The translations under genes were made by a program, and so were the position numbers. The notes under the pieces were generated by a model. It worked only from the letters and a program-made list of their open reading frames with translations, had not been told where the DNA came from and ran no database searches. A DNA stretch of 64,000 bases from Reichenbachiella sp. 5M10 (GTDB lineage Bacteria > Bacteroidota > Bacteroidia > Cytophagales > Cyclobacteriaceae), in NCBI RefSeq assembly GCF_002742335.1, contig NZ_MDGR01000007.1, positions 1,430,501 through 1,494,500 of the forward strand. Reading direction: 5' to 3'. Positions 8,293-18,326 of this stretch are shown here, in pieces. Each line of letters starts with the position of its first letter. Positions within the stretch are counted from its first letter, which is position 1.

Positions 8293-10791
8293 ATGATTAG
8301 AGAATATCACATATCCGGAATGACATGTGGAGGATGCCAGTCCCATGTGCAAGCTGCACTGTCTCAGGTGCAAGACGTGACAGATGTCAGTGTCGATTTG
8401 ATTCGTAAAACTGCTTCGGTTGCTTCAGATCAGGAGATCGCTCTAGAGAGCCTACAGGCTGCACTGGAGGGCTCAATATATGGTATACAGCACGAGGCAG
8501 TGCCAGAGGAATTGGCGCCTTTGCCTGTGATCAAGAAGCAACCAGCAAAATTCAGTACGGGCATATACTATTGTCCCATGCATTGCGAAGGAGAGAAAAC
8601 TTATGATCGGGAGGGGGACTGCCCTGTCTGTGGGATGGACTTGATCGAGGAAGCAAAGCCACAGTTGTCTCAAGCTACAGCGTATACTTGTCCGATGCAT
8701 CCAGAGGTAGTGAAGGGAGAACCAGGAGCCTGTCCAACCTGTGGCATGGATCTCGTCCCCAAAGAGGCAGATGTATCTGAGGAGGATCGAGCTTACCAAA
8801 AGCTGAAGAAAAAATTTAGGATTTCTTGCGCGTTTACGATTCCGATCTTTTTGATAGCCATGTCGGACATGATCCCTGACAACCCTGTGCTGGATGTGAT
8901 ATCTGCGCGCATGTGGGGATGGGTGCAGTTGGCTTTCTCTCTACCTGTAGTGTTTTATGCGACATGGATGTTTTTTGTGCGTGCCTACCGTTCGTTGGTC
9001 ACTTGGCGGCTCAATATGTTCACCTTGGTAGGGGTTGGAGCGGGAGTGGCTTGGTTGTTTAGTGTGGTAGGACTTCTGTTTCCGGAGGTGTTTCCTATGC
9101 AATTCAAAACGGCCGAGGGTGTGGTGCACCTGTACTTTGAAGCAGCCACGGTCATTTTGACCTTGGTTCTGCTGGGACAACTTCTTGAGGCACGAGCGCA
9201 CAGCAAGACCAATGCAGCAGTCAAGCAACTGCTCAACCTTGCTCCTCATCAGGCCATTCGGGTAGAAAATGGAAAAGAGACTATTATCTCCATCGATGCG
9301 ATCAAAGTAGGAGACCACCTTCGAGTAAAGCCTGGAGATAAGGTACCTGTGGATGGCTACCTGATCGAGGGGAGTAGTACCTTGGACGAGTCCATGATCA
9401 CGGGTGAACCAATCCCTGTTGACAAGGTGGTTGACGATCTTGTCAGTTCGGGTACGATCAATGGCAAAGGAGCTTTCGTGATGAAAGCAGAGAAGGTAGG
9501 GGCCGATACGTTGTTGTCTCAGATCATAGCGATGGTCAACAGTGCCAGCCGAAGCAAGGCTCCTATACAGCGGCTGGCCGATCGCATTTCTGGGTACTTC
9601 GTGCCTATTGTGATCGGAGCATCGGTACTGACTTTTTTGGTTTGGGCACTGATCGGACCAGAACCTCGTTTGGTCTACGCTTTTGTCAATGCCATAGCGG
9701 TATTGATCATCGCATGTCCCTGTGCGTTGGGTTTGGCTACTCCGATGTCTGTGATGGTAGGAGTAGGCAAGGGGGCCGAGCTTGGTGTGCTTATCAAAAA
9801 TGCCGAAGCACTGGAACGAATGAATCAAGTCGATACACTGATCATCGACAAAACCGGAACCGTGACAGAAGGAAGACCATCAGTAGAGCAGGTTGTTGGG
9901 TCAACTAAATATTCGGAACAAGAGGTGCTCGCCTTCCTGTCATCAGTCAATCAATCCAGCGAGCACCCACTCGCCGAAGCGATCTTAGGCTATGCCAAGG
10001 AGCGTGGAGTTGCGTCTCAGCATGTTCATGGATTTGAGTCGATTACTGGGATGGGAGTCAAGGCTACCCTTGAGGGAAAAGTGGTCTTGATAGGGAATGA
10101 AAAAATGATGGGTACAGCAGCTGTCGATTGTCCGGACGCACTAATGGAGGCTGCTCAAAAACAACAGCGCAAGGGCAAGACTGTACCTCTTGTGGCAGTG
10201 GATGGATTGCTCGTAGGCTATGTCGTGATCACCGATGCTATCAAGAAAAACAGTAGACAAATCATTGCTGATTTGCAGGCGCTGAGTATGAATGTAATCA
10301 TGATGACCGGGGACAATATTCATACAGCTGAGGCTGTTGCAAAGCAGCTTGAATTGGATGATTTTATCGCGGATTGTTTGCCCCAAGATAAACACGATAA
10401 AGTCCAAAAATTGCAGCGGCAGGGGAGGGTTGTAGCGATGGCTGGAGACGGTATCAATGATGCCCCGGCATTGGCTCGTGCAGATGTCGGGATTGCCATG
10501 GGGACGGGTACCGATGTAGCGATGCAAAGTGCAGGGATTACCTTGGTCAAAGGGGACTTGCAAGGGATCGTCCGAGCCAAGCAATTGAGTCAATATGTGT
10601 TGGCCAATATTCGGCAGAACCTCTTTTTTGCTTTGGGCTACAATATTCTTGGAGTACCGATTGCTGCGGGGGTATTGTTTCCCATTTTTGGAATCTTGCT
10701 GTCTCCCATGTTGGCTGCTGCTGCGATGAGTTTTAGCTCAGTTTCGGTGATTTCAAATGCTTTGAGACTACGTAGAAAGGCTATTAAGTAG
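8293..10791 (+). CDS. copA: Cu(+)-exporting P1B-type ATPase CopA
   Basis: This 832-aa membrane ATPase exports Cu(I) from the cytoplasm. In order there is an HMA domain (MTCGGC, Cys 12 and 15), two heavy-metal-binding zinc-ribbon-like repeats (YYCPMH...CPVCGMDL from about 92, YTCPMHP...CPTCGMDL from about 130), and the transmembrane core. The actuator TGEP is near 370, the ion-channel CPC near 475, the phosphorylation loop DKTGT near 519 and GDGINDAPA near 718. The CPC motif and C-terminal membrane helices (YN near GYNILG; MSFSSVSVISNALR) define the P1B-1 Cu/Ag subgroup. The start follows the regulator gene by 69 nt. CopA would deliver cytoplasmic copper to the periplasm, from which the Cus-like complex removes it. 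Confidence 0.96.
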   Translation: MIREYHISGMTCGGCQSHVQAALSQVQDVTDVSVDLIRKTASVASDQEIALESLQAALEGSIYGIQHEAVPEELAPLPVIKKQPAKFSTGIYYCPMHCEGEKTYDREGDCPVCGMDLIEEAKPQLSQATAYTCPMHPEVVKGEPGACPTCGMDLVPKEADVSEEDRAYQKLKKKFRISCAFTIPIFLIAMSDMIPDNPVLDVISARMWGWVQLAFSLPVVFYATWMFFVRAYRSLVTWRLNMFTLVGVGAGVAWLFSVVGLLFPEVFPMQFKTAEGVVHLYFEAATVILTLVLLGQLLEARAHSKTNAAVKQLLNLAPHQAIRVENGKETIISIDAIKVGDHLRVKPGDKVPVDGYLIEGSSTLDESMITGEPIPVDKVVDDLVSSGTINGKGAFVMKAEKVGADTLLSQIIAMVNSASRSKAPIQRLADRISGYFVPIVIGASVLTFLVWALIGPEPRLVYAFVNAIAVLIIACPCALGLATPMSVMVGVGKGAELGVLIKNAEALERMNQVDTLIIDKTGTVTEGRPSVEQVVGSTKYSEQEVLAFLSSVNQSSEHPLAEAILGYAKERGVASQHVHGFESITGMGVKATLEGKVVLIGNEKMMGTAAVDCPDALMEAAQKQQRKGKTVPLVAVDGLLVGYVVITDAIKKNSRQIIADLQALSMNVIMMTGDNIHTAEAVAKQLELDDFIADCLPQDKHDKVQKLQRQGRVVAMAGDGINDAPALARADVGIAMGTGTDVAMQSAGITLVKGDLQGIVRAKQLSQYVLANIRQNLFFALGYNILGVPIAAGVLFPIFGILLSPMLAAAAMSFSSVSVISNALRLRRKAIK

Positions 10792-11192
10792 TGAAGTGTA
10801 AGTTTTAATAAGTTGCTTTAAACACTCTGTTAGTCAACTATTAATGAGTCTCTACTTTAGTGAGGTGTTTAAGAAGGGGAGTGTAAATGTCTTATTCTGA
10901 AACTTTCCTTTTGAGAGGTAAGTAGGACCGTGTGATGTGTGAAGAGGGTAAATAAGGGATGATCTATTCAAGATTATCATTTATCTTGACATAGAAAGCA
11001 GTTGATTTTGATTGAGTTATTGGTGAATTCATTGGAAGGGAAAACGGAGAAAATACGTATTGCTTCTTTCGGATTGTAAGGTCCATGCTCGGATGATCGA
11101 ACCCATCGAAAGAATTTCGGATGGGTGTTGACTTGAAATCAAATTCATTTTCTTTGCTTTTTGATTTTGTGAAGTGACCATATATTCCTTGA
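10792..11192. other. 401-bp intergenic region, no gene seen
   Basis: The stretch is AT-rich and lies between copA and the large PAS kinase. Short inverted words (ttaaacac / gtgtttaa about 60 nt apart) occur just after copA, but no clear intrinsic terminator is visible. An 83-codon reading frame on the minus strand lacks family features and is not supported. A promoter for the kinase is expected here but was not pinpointed. Confidence 0.6.
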
Positions 11193-14100
11193 ATGAAAGA
11201 CGAATCTATAGCCAATGCCGACTACATTTTAGACCATTTTCCTGATGCTTGGTGTCGCCTAGATGAGCAAGGTAAAGTGCTCCAGTCTAGTCCCAGATTG
11301 AGTACCGAATATGGAGTGGATTTGGGAGAGTCTGACGCTCGAAAATTGGGAGATATTTTGGGCAATACCAAAGGGTTTTCGGTGCTCCACCGCGACACGC
11401 TCAAGCTGGGTAATGTCCATGTCCGGGTGCTGGATATTCGTAACGGTAACGGACAGGTTTTTACCGTCTCGGTGAGTGCTTCGAGGATTCAAAATGGTGC
11501 AGGGCATAAGGAGGTTTTGGTAAGCATCCGCAACCTGACAGATCAGATAGATTCTATCCGATCGGAGCGCGATAGTTTTCTCAATTTTGTCGATGTAATC
11601 AACTCCAGTCTTGATGGGATGTTGATCATCAACTTGGGAACTCAGCGAATCATAGAGGCCAACGATATGGCTTTGTCGATCATTGGGTATGACTTAGAAG
11701 AGGTCGGAAATATTCCTTTGGATCGAGCGACATTTACAGAGCCAGAGGAGTTCGAGTACTTCTTGACTTTGCTCAAGTCTCAGGGGGATGTGAGGTTCGA
11801 ACGAAAGGTCCTGCACAAGTCGGGAGACTTCATAGATTTGGAAGTGTCGGCTCGGATGATGCATGTCGGAGATGGTCAGTTGTTTCAGTGCAATATCCGT
11901 GACATCACACTCAAAAAGCGACTCTACAAGATTGAAAAACTCAAAGAGCGGATCTTGACTATGAAAGAAGTCGGGCGTGGAGTGGACGATATCTTGAGCA
12001 AAATTTGCAGCGATTTGGAACTGATATGTTTGCGATCGGGTTTTGCATATGTTTCGTTTGGAGACGATGAGTATCCATGGGTTTTTGGCGAGGATTCTCG
12101 TCTTCCGCAGGAGTTTCAAGAGTATCTTCAGCAGTATGTAGGAGGAGAGATGGATCTGCTCAAACGTCAAAATTTCAATGTTGAGATGACTGATTTTTGG
12201 AGTGCTCTTGATGTCGCGTACATGGGAGTGCCCGTATTGTACCAGCACTGGAGTTTGTTCACAGTGTTTAGTGGCAAAGGGTGTGTTGGAGCGTTGGCAG
12301 TATTTGGAGAATCGTCAAGGCTGGCCCCCGAGGAGGAGCTGGAGAGTTTGGGACAGTTGGTCCATATTTTGGGCAATGCCCTCTACAAAATCGAACAGGA
12401 GCAGGAGCTACAAGTCAGTGAAAATAGATACCGGGAGTTGGTGGATCATTCACCTATGGCCATAGGGATATACCAGCACGGTCGGGTAGTATTTGGTAAT
12501 CCACAGTTCTATGAGGTTCTTCGATTTTCACCGGATGCCGAAGTGACATTAGAAGATCTGGCCGCCTTGGTGACAGAAGGTGACAAGGTCCTGGCAGAAG
12601 AGATCGTGTTGGTCATACAGACTCAGGGGCATTCGCCAATCACCGAGATTACCTTCAAGTATGCCGATGGGGAGGAGTTTACACTGATGCTGCAAGGGAC
12701 CATTGTTTCTTACCAAGGTGAAGATGCTGTCCAGTTCGTGTTTTATGATATTTCTGAGCGAAAGCAATTTGAGATCAAACTCAAAGAAAGTCGGACGCAG
12801 TTTGAGCTGGCCGTGCAAGGTTCTGCTGCAGGGATCTGGGATCACTATGACCTCAAGACTGGACAGATGTGGTGGTCCCCACGTGTCTATGAGTTGATTG
12901 GATATGAGCAGGAAGAGATAGACTCTACCTTACAATCTTTCATTGCCCTGATTCACCCTGTAGATCGCCTGCGTCTAAAAGGTGTACTAGAAGCAAACGA
13001 CAAGACGGGAGGACGCTATGAACTAGAGTATAGACTCCTGACAAAGTCGGGAGAGTACAAGTGGTTTTATGGAAGTGGACAGACGCAGCGAGACGAAAAG
13101 GGTGAAGTGGTACGTAGAGTGGGTACACTCATCGATATCGATGCACGCAAGCGTGTGGAACAAGAGATCATCGAGCGTGAGCAGTTGCTCAATACGACGG
13201 GTATGGTGGGCAAAGTAGGAGGTTGGCAACTGACCGCCCAAGATAGGCAATTGACTTGGACGGATCAAGTCTATATCATCAACGGCATGGATATAGGATT
13301 GCCGATTACATATGAGCAGGCATTGGACTTGTACTCCGAAGAGGATCATAGGAGGATTGCTAGTGCGGTAGAGGCTTGTTTTTTGGGAGAGCCCTTCGAG
13401 CTGACCATTCGGGTCGAAAACATCAAAGGCAGGCAGAAATGGCTAGAATTGTCTGGTATCCCAATATACGAAGGAGACGAAGTAGTCAAACTCGTCGGTG
13501 CACAGCGCGATTTGACGCATCACATTCATCAGATAGAAGGCATTCGCCAAAATGAACAAAAGCTAAAAAATGCGAATCAACTTGCACAGTTGGGCAATTG
13601 GGAGTGGAGGATTGCTACGGATGATTACTATTGGTCAGAGGAGATGTACCGAATCCTCGGGGTAGACCGATCCCTCCGGCCTTCGATGCAGTTGCTGGAG
13701 GATGCATTGCATGCTGAGTCGGTGGTGGAGTTTTACAATGTGATACACAACTCTCTAAGTGATGACCCCCCAGTCAAAGCGGAACTGACGCTGAGTCATG
13801 GGGAAGCCAACGAACGGCGTTATATGTCGATACGAGCAGTGAATGAGCGTGACGAGCATGGTCGAATCATCAAGGTGCTGGGAACTGTGCAGGATATCAC
13901 TGATCAGAAGATTGTCGAGCTGGACCGCAACAGACAAAACCTCTACAGCAAAGTGATACTTGAGCTCAATGCAGTAGGACCTAGAGCCAACAATGCGTGG
14001 TATTTGTCCAATGAGTATTGCCTTTCACTGATTGGGCAGTTGGGGTTTGACTGGGTTTGGCTCGCTGAGCAAAAAGATATAGATCAGGTAGGTTTTCAAC

Positions 14101-15461
14101 CTGTCGTGTACCAAAAAAGTGATAAGGTAAACATGCGGGAGCTCAATAAGGACGGAGCGCAGTTTTATCAGACAAGCCTTTTGGCGCAAGCCTACAGGGA
14201 CAATGAAATGAAAGTCGTGACGAACCTTGAAATGTATACGGGTGAAGATTCGTGGGTCACGGCGATGCAGAAGCACGGATTTCAGAGTTACATCTCCTTG
14301 CCGTATTCGGAAGGCAATGAGGTCAAGGGGACGATCAATTTGTACAGCAAAGAGGCTGTGAAGCTGGATGCATCGTTTGAGACGTTCCTCTACCAATTGG
14401 CCCATGACTATGGCAATGGACTCTATGCACTCGAGCTCCAGCGCAATCGCGATGAACTCAATGAACACAACAAAGTACTGATTGATTCGCTAGACGTGGT
14501 TTCGGTCAGTTATGATGTCAATACCGGCAAGATCGCTGTATTTGGAAACACCAATAATCTGGTGGGCTATGAGCAGGAAACCTTTGTGGAGATGGTGAAA
14601 GAAGGGAAAAAGTACATTCATCCCAATGACCTAAGTATGCTCAATACAGAACTACAAAAATCGCAAAGTGCGGGAGGGTATTTTGATGTAGATTTTAGAG
14701 TGAAGCGCCATGACAACCGCACCGTATGGGTCAACTCCAGAGGTAAGGTCTACTGGCAGGGGCATGTCATAAGGAGGGTAGTGGGGATCCTCATCAACAT
14801 GGATGAGCGCAAACAAGATGAAATCGATCAGGTCAAGGCACAGATCAAAATCAGGGACAATGAGCGTATGCGTATCGCTCGAGCCTTGCATGATAGTCTG
14901 GGACAGACCTTGACCATAGCGTGCATGAGTTTAGATGCCATATCCAAGGATATCGAGCAACTGGAAGAGGATCGACAGGAGCTGTACCATGATGCTTACA
15001 ATCTACTCAATGATGCGATTGAAGAGTCACGTACGATTTCGCACAACTTGATGCCGTCATTGCTCATGGATTTTGGACTTGTCAAGTCCATCAGGTCGGA
15101 CGTGAGCAAGCTCAATAAATCAGACAAGATTTTCTTTGATTTTGAATATGACGAGGCGTGTGACAGACGCTTTGATCAAGAGGTGGAGATCAACCTCTAC
15201 AACATTAGCCGGGAGGCTGTCACCAACATCCTGAAACATTCGCAGGCAACCGAAGCGAAGATCGCATTGCATGGATCGGACAATGTTCTCACTCTGACTA
15301 TACAGGACAATGGGGTAGGTATGGATACGTCCAAAGCCAAAAACAAAGACGGGCTTGGATTGGGTAGCATAGAGCGACGTGCCATCATCATCGGGGGAGA
15401 GCTCTACATGTCAGGTACGAATGGGTGTACGATTCGTGTCGAGCTTGAAATGAACCGCTGA
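11193..15461 (+). CDS. Multi-PAS/GAF hybrid-sensor histidine kinase (HisKA_3 type)
   Basis: This 1,422-aa protein has no clear membrane segment and is probably cytoplasmic. Reading in order, I see about seven PAS repeats, interrupted by a GAF-like segment at about 265-410 and another at about 915-1080. Examples are ELVDHSPMAIGIYQHGRVVFGN near 425 and AQLGNWEWR near 790. The C-terminus has an NarX/DegS-type dimerisation domain (ERMRIARALHDSLGQT, His near 1234) and a HATPase_c domain (EAVTNILKHSQA, DNGVGM, GLGLGSIERRA). HisKA_3 kinases normally pair with NarL/FixJ regulators, and one is encoded convergently at 16279-16914. Multiple PAS/GAF modules suggest integration of redox, light or small-molecule signals; no ligand can be named. 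Confidence 0.92.
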   Translation: MKDESIANADYILDHFPDAWCRLDEQGKVLQSSPRLSTEYGVDLGESDARKLGDILGNTKGFSVLHRDTLKLGNVHVRVLDIRNGNGQVFTVSVSASRIQNGAGHKEVLVSIRNLTDQIDSIRSERDSFLNFVDVINSSLDGMLIINLGTQRIIEANDMALSIIGYDLEEVGNIPLDRATFTEPEEFEYFLTLLKSQGDVRFERKVLHKSGDFIDLEVSARMMHVGDGQLFQCNIRDITLKKRLYKIEKLKERILTMKEVGRGVDDILSKICSDLELICLRSGFAYVSFGDDEYPWVFGEDSRLPQEFQEYLQQYVGGEMDLLKRQNFNVEMTDFWSALDVAYMGVPVLYQHWSLFTVFSGKGCVGALAVFGESSRLAPEEELESLGQLVHILGNALYKIEQEQELQVSENRYRELVDHSPMAIGIYQHGRVVFGNPQFYEVLRFSPDAEVTLEDLAALVTEGDKVLAEEIVLVIQTQGHSPITEITFKYADGEEFTLMLQGTIVSYQGEDAVQFVFYDISERKQFEIKLKESRTQFELAVQGSAAGIWDHYDLKTGQMWWSPRVYELIGYEQEEIDSTLQSFIALIHPVDRLRLKGVLEANDKTGGRYELEYRLLTKSGEYKWFYGSGQTQRDEKGEVVRRVGTLIDIDARKRVEQEIIEREQLLNTTGMVGKVGGWQLTAQDRQLTWTDQVYIINGMDIGLPITYEQALDLYSEEDHRRIASAVEACFLGEPFELTIRVENIKGRQKWLELSGIPIYEGDEVVKLVGAQRDLTHHIHQIEGIRQNEQKLKNANQLAQLGNWEWRIATDDYYWSEEMYRILGVDRSLRPSMQLLEDALHAESVVEFYNVIHNSLSDDPPVKAELTLSHGEANERRYMSIRAVNERDEHGRIIKVLGTVQDITDQKIVELDRNRQNLYSKVILELNAVGPRANNAWYLSNEYCLSLIGQLGFDWVWLAEQKDIDQVGFQPVVYQKSDKVNMRELNKDGAQFYQTSLLAQAYRDNEMKVVTNLEMYTGEDSWVTAMQKHGFQSYISLPYSEGNEVKGTINLYSKEAVKLDASFETFLYQLAHDYGNGLYALELQRNRDELNEHNKVLIDSLDVVSVSYDVNTGKIAVFGNTNNLVGYEQETFVEMVKEGKKYIHPNDLSMLNTELQKSQSAGGYFDVDFRVKRHDNRTVWVNSRGKVYWQGHVIRRVVGILINMDERKQDEIDQVKAQIKIRDNERMRIARALHDSLGQTLTIACMSLDAISKDIEQLEEDRQELYHDAYNLLNDAIEESRTISHNLMPSLLMDFGLVKSIRSDVSKLNKSDKIFFDFEYDEACDRRFDQEVEINLYNISREAVTNILKHSQATEAKIALHGSDNVLTLTIQDNGVGMDTSKAKNKDGLGLGSIERRAIIIGGELYMSGTNGCTIRVELEMNR

Positions 15462-15639
15462 AGTATATCTCGTGCTCAAGTGTGTGGTAGTACGACGATT
15501 TCATGAGAGGAAAATGGGTAAAGTAGCCTATTGAATTTGGCGTGTAGGACTTCTTACTTTGCATAGTGAACGGTGGCTTGCGTGCGTACTCAGTGAAGGC
15601 AGCCAAGGCCAACAGGTCACATTAGCTCAGCATACAGTT

Positions 15640-16269
15640 ATGGATCAACCAATAAAGCACAGTCCCGATATCAAGAAGAATGACATCATTCCAGGCTTTG
15701 TATTTCAGTTTGCCGAAGACGATCATGGCAATAGACGTTTTCCTATGTTCTCAGTGAGCATCATGCGGATATTTGGATGGACTGAAAAGGACTTGCAGGT
15801 ACATGTAGAAGAGGTGTTGGGTCGGGTGCATCATGATGATCGCCATGATTTGGAAGGCGCGATACGTGAGTCCAAAGAGGCACAGTCTATTTGGGGGCAT
15901 ACGTTTCGTTTCGTTTGTGGAAAGGGGAAAGTCAAGTGGCTGCAAGGTCTGGCTTCACCTGAGCGAAGTGGTGATACGACACTGTGGAGAGGGGTGATCT
16001 ATGATGTCACCGATAAGGTGGAGTGCGAAAAGAGGATACAACAGCAACAGGTGGATTTGGAGGAAATTGCTTTTTTGCAGGCGCACGAGTTTCGAAGACC
16101 AGTGGCTAACATGCTGGGGGTGTTTGATTTGATCGATTTGCAGTTGCGCCAAGAGGAGCAGTCGTTGGAAAAAGTATTGGCTTTGATCGATATCCTTAAA
16201 ATATCTGTCAAAGAAGCAGATGCTGTGATTGCCAAAATCGTCACCAAAGCTGCAGAATTAAGGCATTGA
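15640..16269 (+). CDS. PAS protein with a histidine-kinase-like H-box but no ATPase domain
   Basis: The 209-aa protein has a PAS fold (about 20-125, with IFGWTEKDL and the closing WRGVIYDVTD). A helical hairpin follows with an H-box-like motif AHEFRRPVANMLGVFDLI (His149), and the protein ends with the second helix. The HATPase domain is absent, and the stop is clean, followed by the convergent regulator. It could be a phosphotransfer or dimerisation partner for the adjacent kinase/regulator pair, or simply a sensor. An upstream extension to 15559 is open, but ATG 15640 gives a compact start. Confidence 0.8.
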   Translation: MDQPIKHSPDIKKNDIIPGFVFQFAEDDHGNRRFPMFSVSIMRIFGWTEKDLQVHVEEVLGRVHHDDRHDLEGAIRESKEAQSIWGHTFRFVCGKGKVKWLQGLASPERSGDTTLWRGVIYDVTDKVECEKRIQQQQVDLEEIAFLQAHEFRRPVANMLGVFDLIDLQLRQEEQSLEKVLALIDILKISVKEADAVIAKIVTKAAELRH

Positions 16270-16278
16270 GGGGAGTGT

Positions 16279-16914
16279 CTAAATCAGGTTCTTTTCTAGG
16301 GTCATTTTGACGAGTTGTGCACTGTTGGATACATTGAGTTTTTTCATGATGTTGCGGCGGTGTGAGTCTACAGTCCGCGTACTTAGAAATAGGTTTTCGG
16401 CAATCTCCTTGTTGGTCGAGCCTTCTACGAGTTCTTTTAGGATTTCTTTCTCGCGTTTGGTGAGCAGAGATTTGAGGCTTTTGCCTGGACTTCTTCGTTT
16501 GATGAGTGATGCCCCGAGTATGTCGACTACAGTGGGGGTATAAAACAGTTCTCCGAAAGAGATTTTTTCTACAGCTGCTACAAGCTGTTCCGCTTTGGCG
16601 TTTTTGGGCAAGTAACCCAAGGCTCCAGATTCGAAGGAGACCAAGATGTACTCTTCATCATTGTGAGTAGAGAGGACGAGGATGTGAGTGTTGGGGTGGT
16701 TTTTTTTGGTATGCGTGATGAGATCTAAACCTGACATACCAGGCATGGAGATGTCTGTGACGAGCACTTGTGGCTGGTGTTCCTTGATCAGTTCCAAAGC
16801 TTGCTCGCCTGATTCTGCCTCTCCGACCACTTCTATGGTTCCACTTTCTTCGAGTAGTAGTTTGATTCCCTTCCTCACTACACTATGATCATCCGCCAAT
16901 ACTACACTTATCAT
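16279..16914 (-). CDS. NarL/FixJ-family response regulator
   Basis: The 211-aa protein has a receiver domain (VVLADDHSVVRKG; phospho-acceptor Asp in VLVTDISMPGMSG; KN motif GYLPKNAKAE) and a LuxR-type HTH (LTKREKEILKELVEGSTNKEIAENLFLS..TVDSHRRNIMKKL, about 145-205). It is convergent to the H-box PAS gene, 9 nt away. Its natural partner is the HisKA_3 kinase at 11193-15461. Confidence 0.94.
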   Translation of the reverse strand: MISVVLADDHSVVRKGIKLLLEESGTIEVVGEAESGEQALELIKEHQPQVLVTDISMPGMSGLDLITHTKKNHPNTHILVLSTHNDEEYILVSFESGALGYLPKNAKAEQLVAAVEKISFGELFYTPTVVDILGASLIKRRSPGKSLKSLLTKREKEILKELVEGSTNKEIAENLFLSTRTVDSHRRNIMKKLNVSNSAQLVKMTLEKNLI

Positions 16915-17107
16915 AATCCTTTGCTATCTGTATACTATAATTGATAAATATAAGAGGTCAATATCAAATCCACAAATAAAGCGGAGGTGTAAACTACCTA
17001 ATTATGTAGGTCTTTTTGCTTAGAAATAAATGACAAATTCTGAGGATTGCCTTCGGAGCGGGGGCTAGATACCTTTGAATAAAAGTTTGAAACTATCCAA
17101 TACCGCT

Positions 17108-17485
17108 ATGAAAACTGTACTAATTGTCGATGATTCTGCATACATGAGAGCCCTGATCAAAATTGCTTTGACGGAGGCAGGATATGAAGTCGTCGGCGAA
17201 GCAGAAAACGGCGAAAAGGCCCTCTCATTGGCTAGATCGCTCAATCCGGACATGATGACACTCGACAACATCCTACCCGATATGTTTGGAATCGAAATTT
17301 TGCAACAACTCATTCGAGAAAAAACCAACATCAGGGTCATCATGATCAGTGCTGTAGGGCAAGATAGGATTGTCAACAAAGTGAAGAAAATGGGAGCCTA
17401 TGGATACATCGTCAAGCCCTTTGAACCAGAGTTGCTTGTCAAAGTAGTCAATGAAGTAAGTACGCAGCAAGCCATCAGTGCGTGA
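17108..17485 (+). CDS. cheY: CheY-like single-domain response regulator
   Basis: The 125-aa receiver domain has the acidic pair in LIVDDSAYMR, the phosphorylation site in MTLDNILPDMFG, and the conserved T/S and K residues (MISAVGQ, IVKPFEPE). There is no output domain. It opens the chemotaxis operon. ATG 17108 starts directly at the receiver; a TTG 33 nt upstream would add only an unconserved tail. It may act as a motor-directed messenger or phosphate sink for CheA. Confidence 0.92.
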   Translation: MKTVLIVDDSAYMRALIKIALTEAGYEVVGEAENGEKALSLARSLNPDMMTLDNILPDMFGIEILQQLIREKTNIRVIMISAVGQDRIVNKVKKMGAYGYIVKPFEPELLVKVVNEVSTQQAISA

Positions 17486-17581
17486 GCGTCTAAGTGAAAT
17501 CACCTAGAAGAACAAGTGGGTTTTATTTTCGCTCAAACTGAGAGTAGACCCCATCCCAACAAGAACAATACCTACTAAAAC

Positions 17582-17950
17582 ATGGCTACAGCAGAAAGCG
17601 AAATACCTAATCCACAGGTCCCCGAAGCAGTATCCCCTATCAAGATTGTACTGGAACCCATCAAAAACAACGATGACGGGATCACCATCTATCTCGAAGG
17701 GCAATTGACTATCAATCATGTCGAGGAGATCCAGCGCAAAGTGGAGTTGGCAATGAGTCAGTTTGGTACGGTACGCATCGTACTTCAAGCTGTAGAGATG
17801 ATTGATTTGTCGGTAGTACAGTTGTTTTTTTACCTGACACGGCTGGCGATCGAGGATGACAATGACCTGAGTTTCGAACATGACTTGTCAGAAACATCTA
17901 CTACACGCATAGTAGATGCTGGATTAGCCATTTACCCCAACCTAGCATAA
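17582..17950 (+). CDS. STAS-domain protein
   Basis: The 122-aa protein has an unstructured N-terminus and then a STAS-like alpha/beta fold (ITIYLEGQLTINHVEEI ... VRIVLQAVEMIDLSVVQLFFYL, about 35-110). STAS domains act as anti-anti-sigma or adaptor modules. Lying 1 nt before the second cheY inside the chemotaxis operon, it may link chemotaxis signalling to a phosphorylation-controlled protein interaction. The typical phosphorylatable Ser is replaced by a DLSV context, so that Ser is a candidate site. Confidence 0.75.
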   Translation: MATAESEIPNPQVPEAVSPIKIVLEPIKNNDDGITIYLEGQLTINHVEEIQRKVELAMSQFGTVRIVLQAVEMIDLSVVQLFFYLTRLAIEDDNDLSFEHDLSETSTTRIVDAGLAIYPNLA

Positions 17951-17951
17951 C

Positions 17952-18326
17952 ATGAAAAAATCAATTCTCATAGTAGATGATTCGGATAGCATCAGAGAAC
18001 TTGTCGCAGTGACATTGCGTGATGCGGGCTATCAAGTGTACCGAGGCATGGATGGACAAGATGGTCTCGCACAGCTCCACCAGATTCAAGAAAAGGTGTC
18101 CCTTATCATCACGGACCTTTTCATGCCGCGTATGGATGGAATCGGGCTCGTCAAGGCTGTACGCCAAGAGGAAAAATACAAATATGTGCCTATACTGATG
18201 CTCACCACGGAGTCCCAGATCGAAAAAAAATTAGAAGCCAAGAAAGAGGGAGTGACAGGCTGGATAGAGAAACCGTTTGACCAAGACAGATTGATGAAAA
18301 TAGTACATAAAGTGATCGGGAAATGA
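17952..18326 (+). CDS. cheY: CheY-like response regulator
   Basis: The 124-aa receiver has LIVDDSDSIREL, the phospho-acceptor in IITDLFMPRMDG, and the switch residues in LMLTTESQ and WIEKPFDQDRL. It overlaps cheA by 4 nt (ATGA), so it is co-translated with the kinase that would phosphorylate it. MPRMDGIGLVKAVR and the KPFDQ loop are CheY-typical. It is the second single-domain receiver in the operon. Confidence 0.95.
   Translation: MKKSILIVDDSDSIRELVAVTLRDAGYQVYRGMDGQDGLAQLHQIQEKVSLIITDLFMPRMDGIGLVKAVRQEEKYKYVPILMLTTESQIEKKLEAKKEGVTGWIEKPFDQDRLMKIVHKVIGK

Noticed and set aside
8941-9828. 295-codon minus-strand reading frame
   Set aside because: It is a shadow of copA; composition is rich in His, Arg and Ser, and there are no motifs.
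10964-11215. 83-codon minus-strand frame upstream of the PAS kinase
   Set aside because: No motif, unusual composition, and it overlaps the kinase start and its likely promoter.
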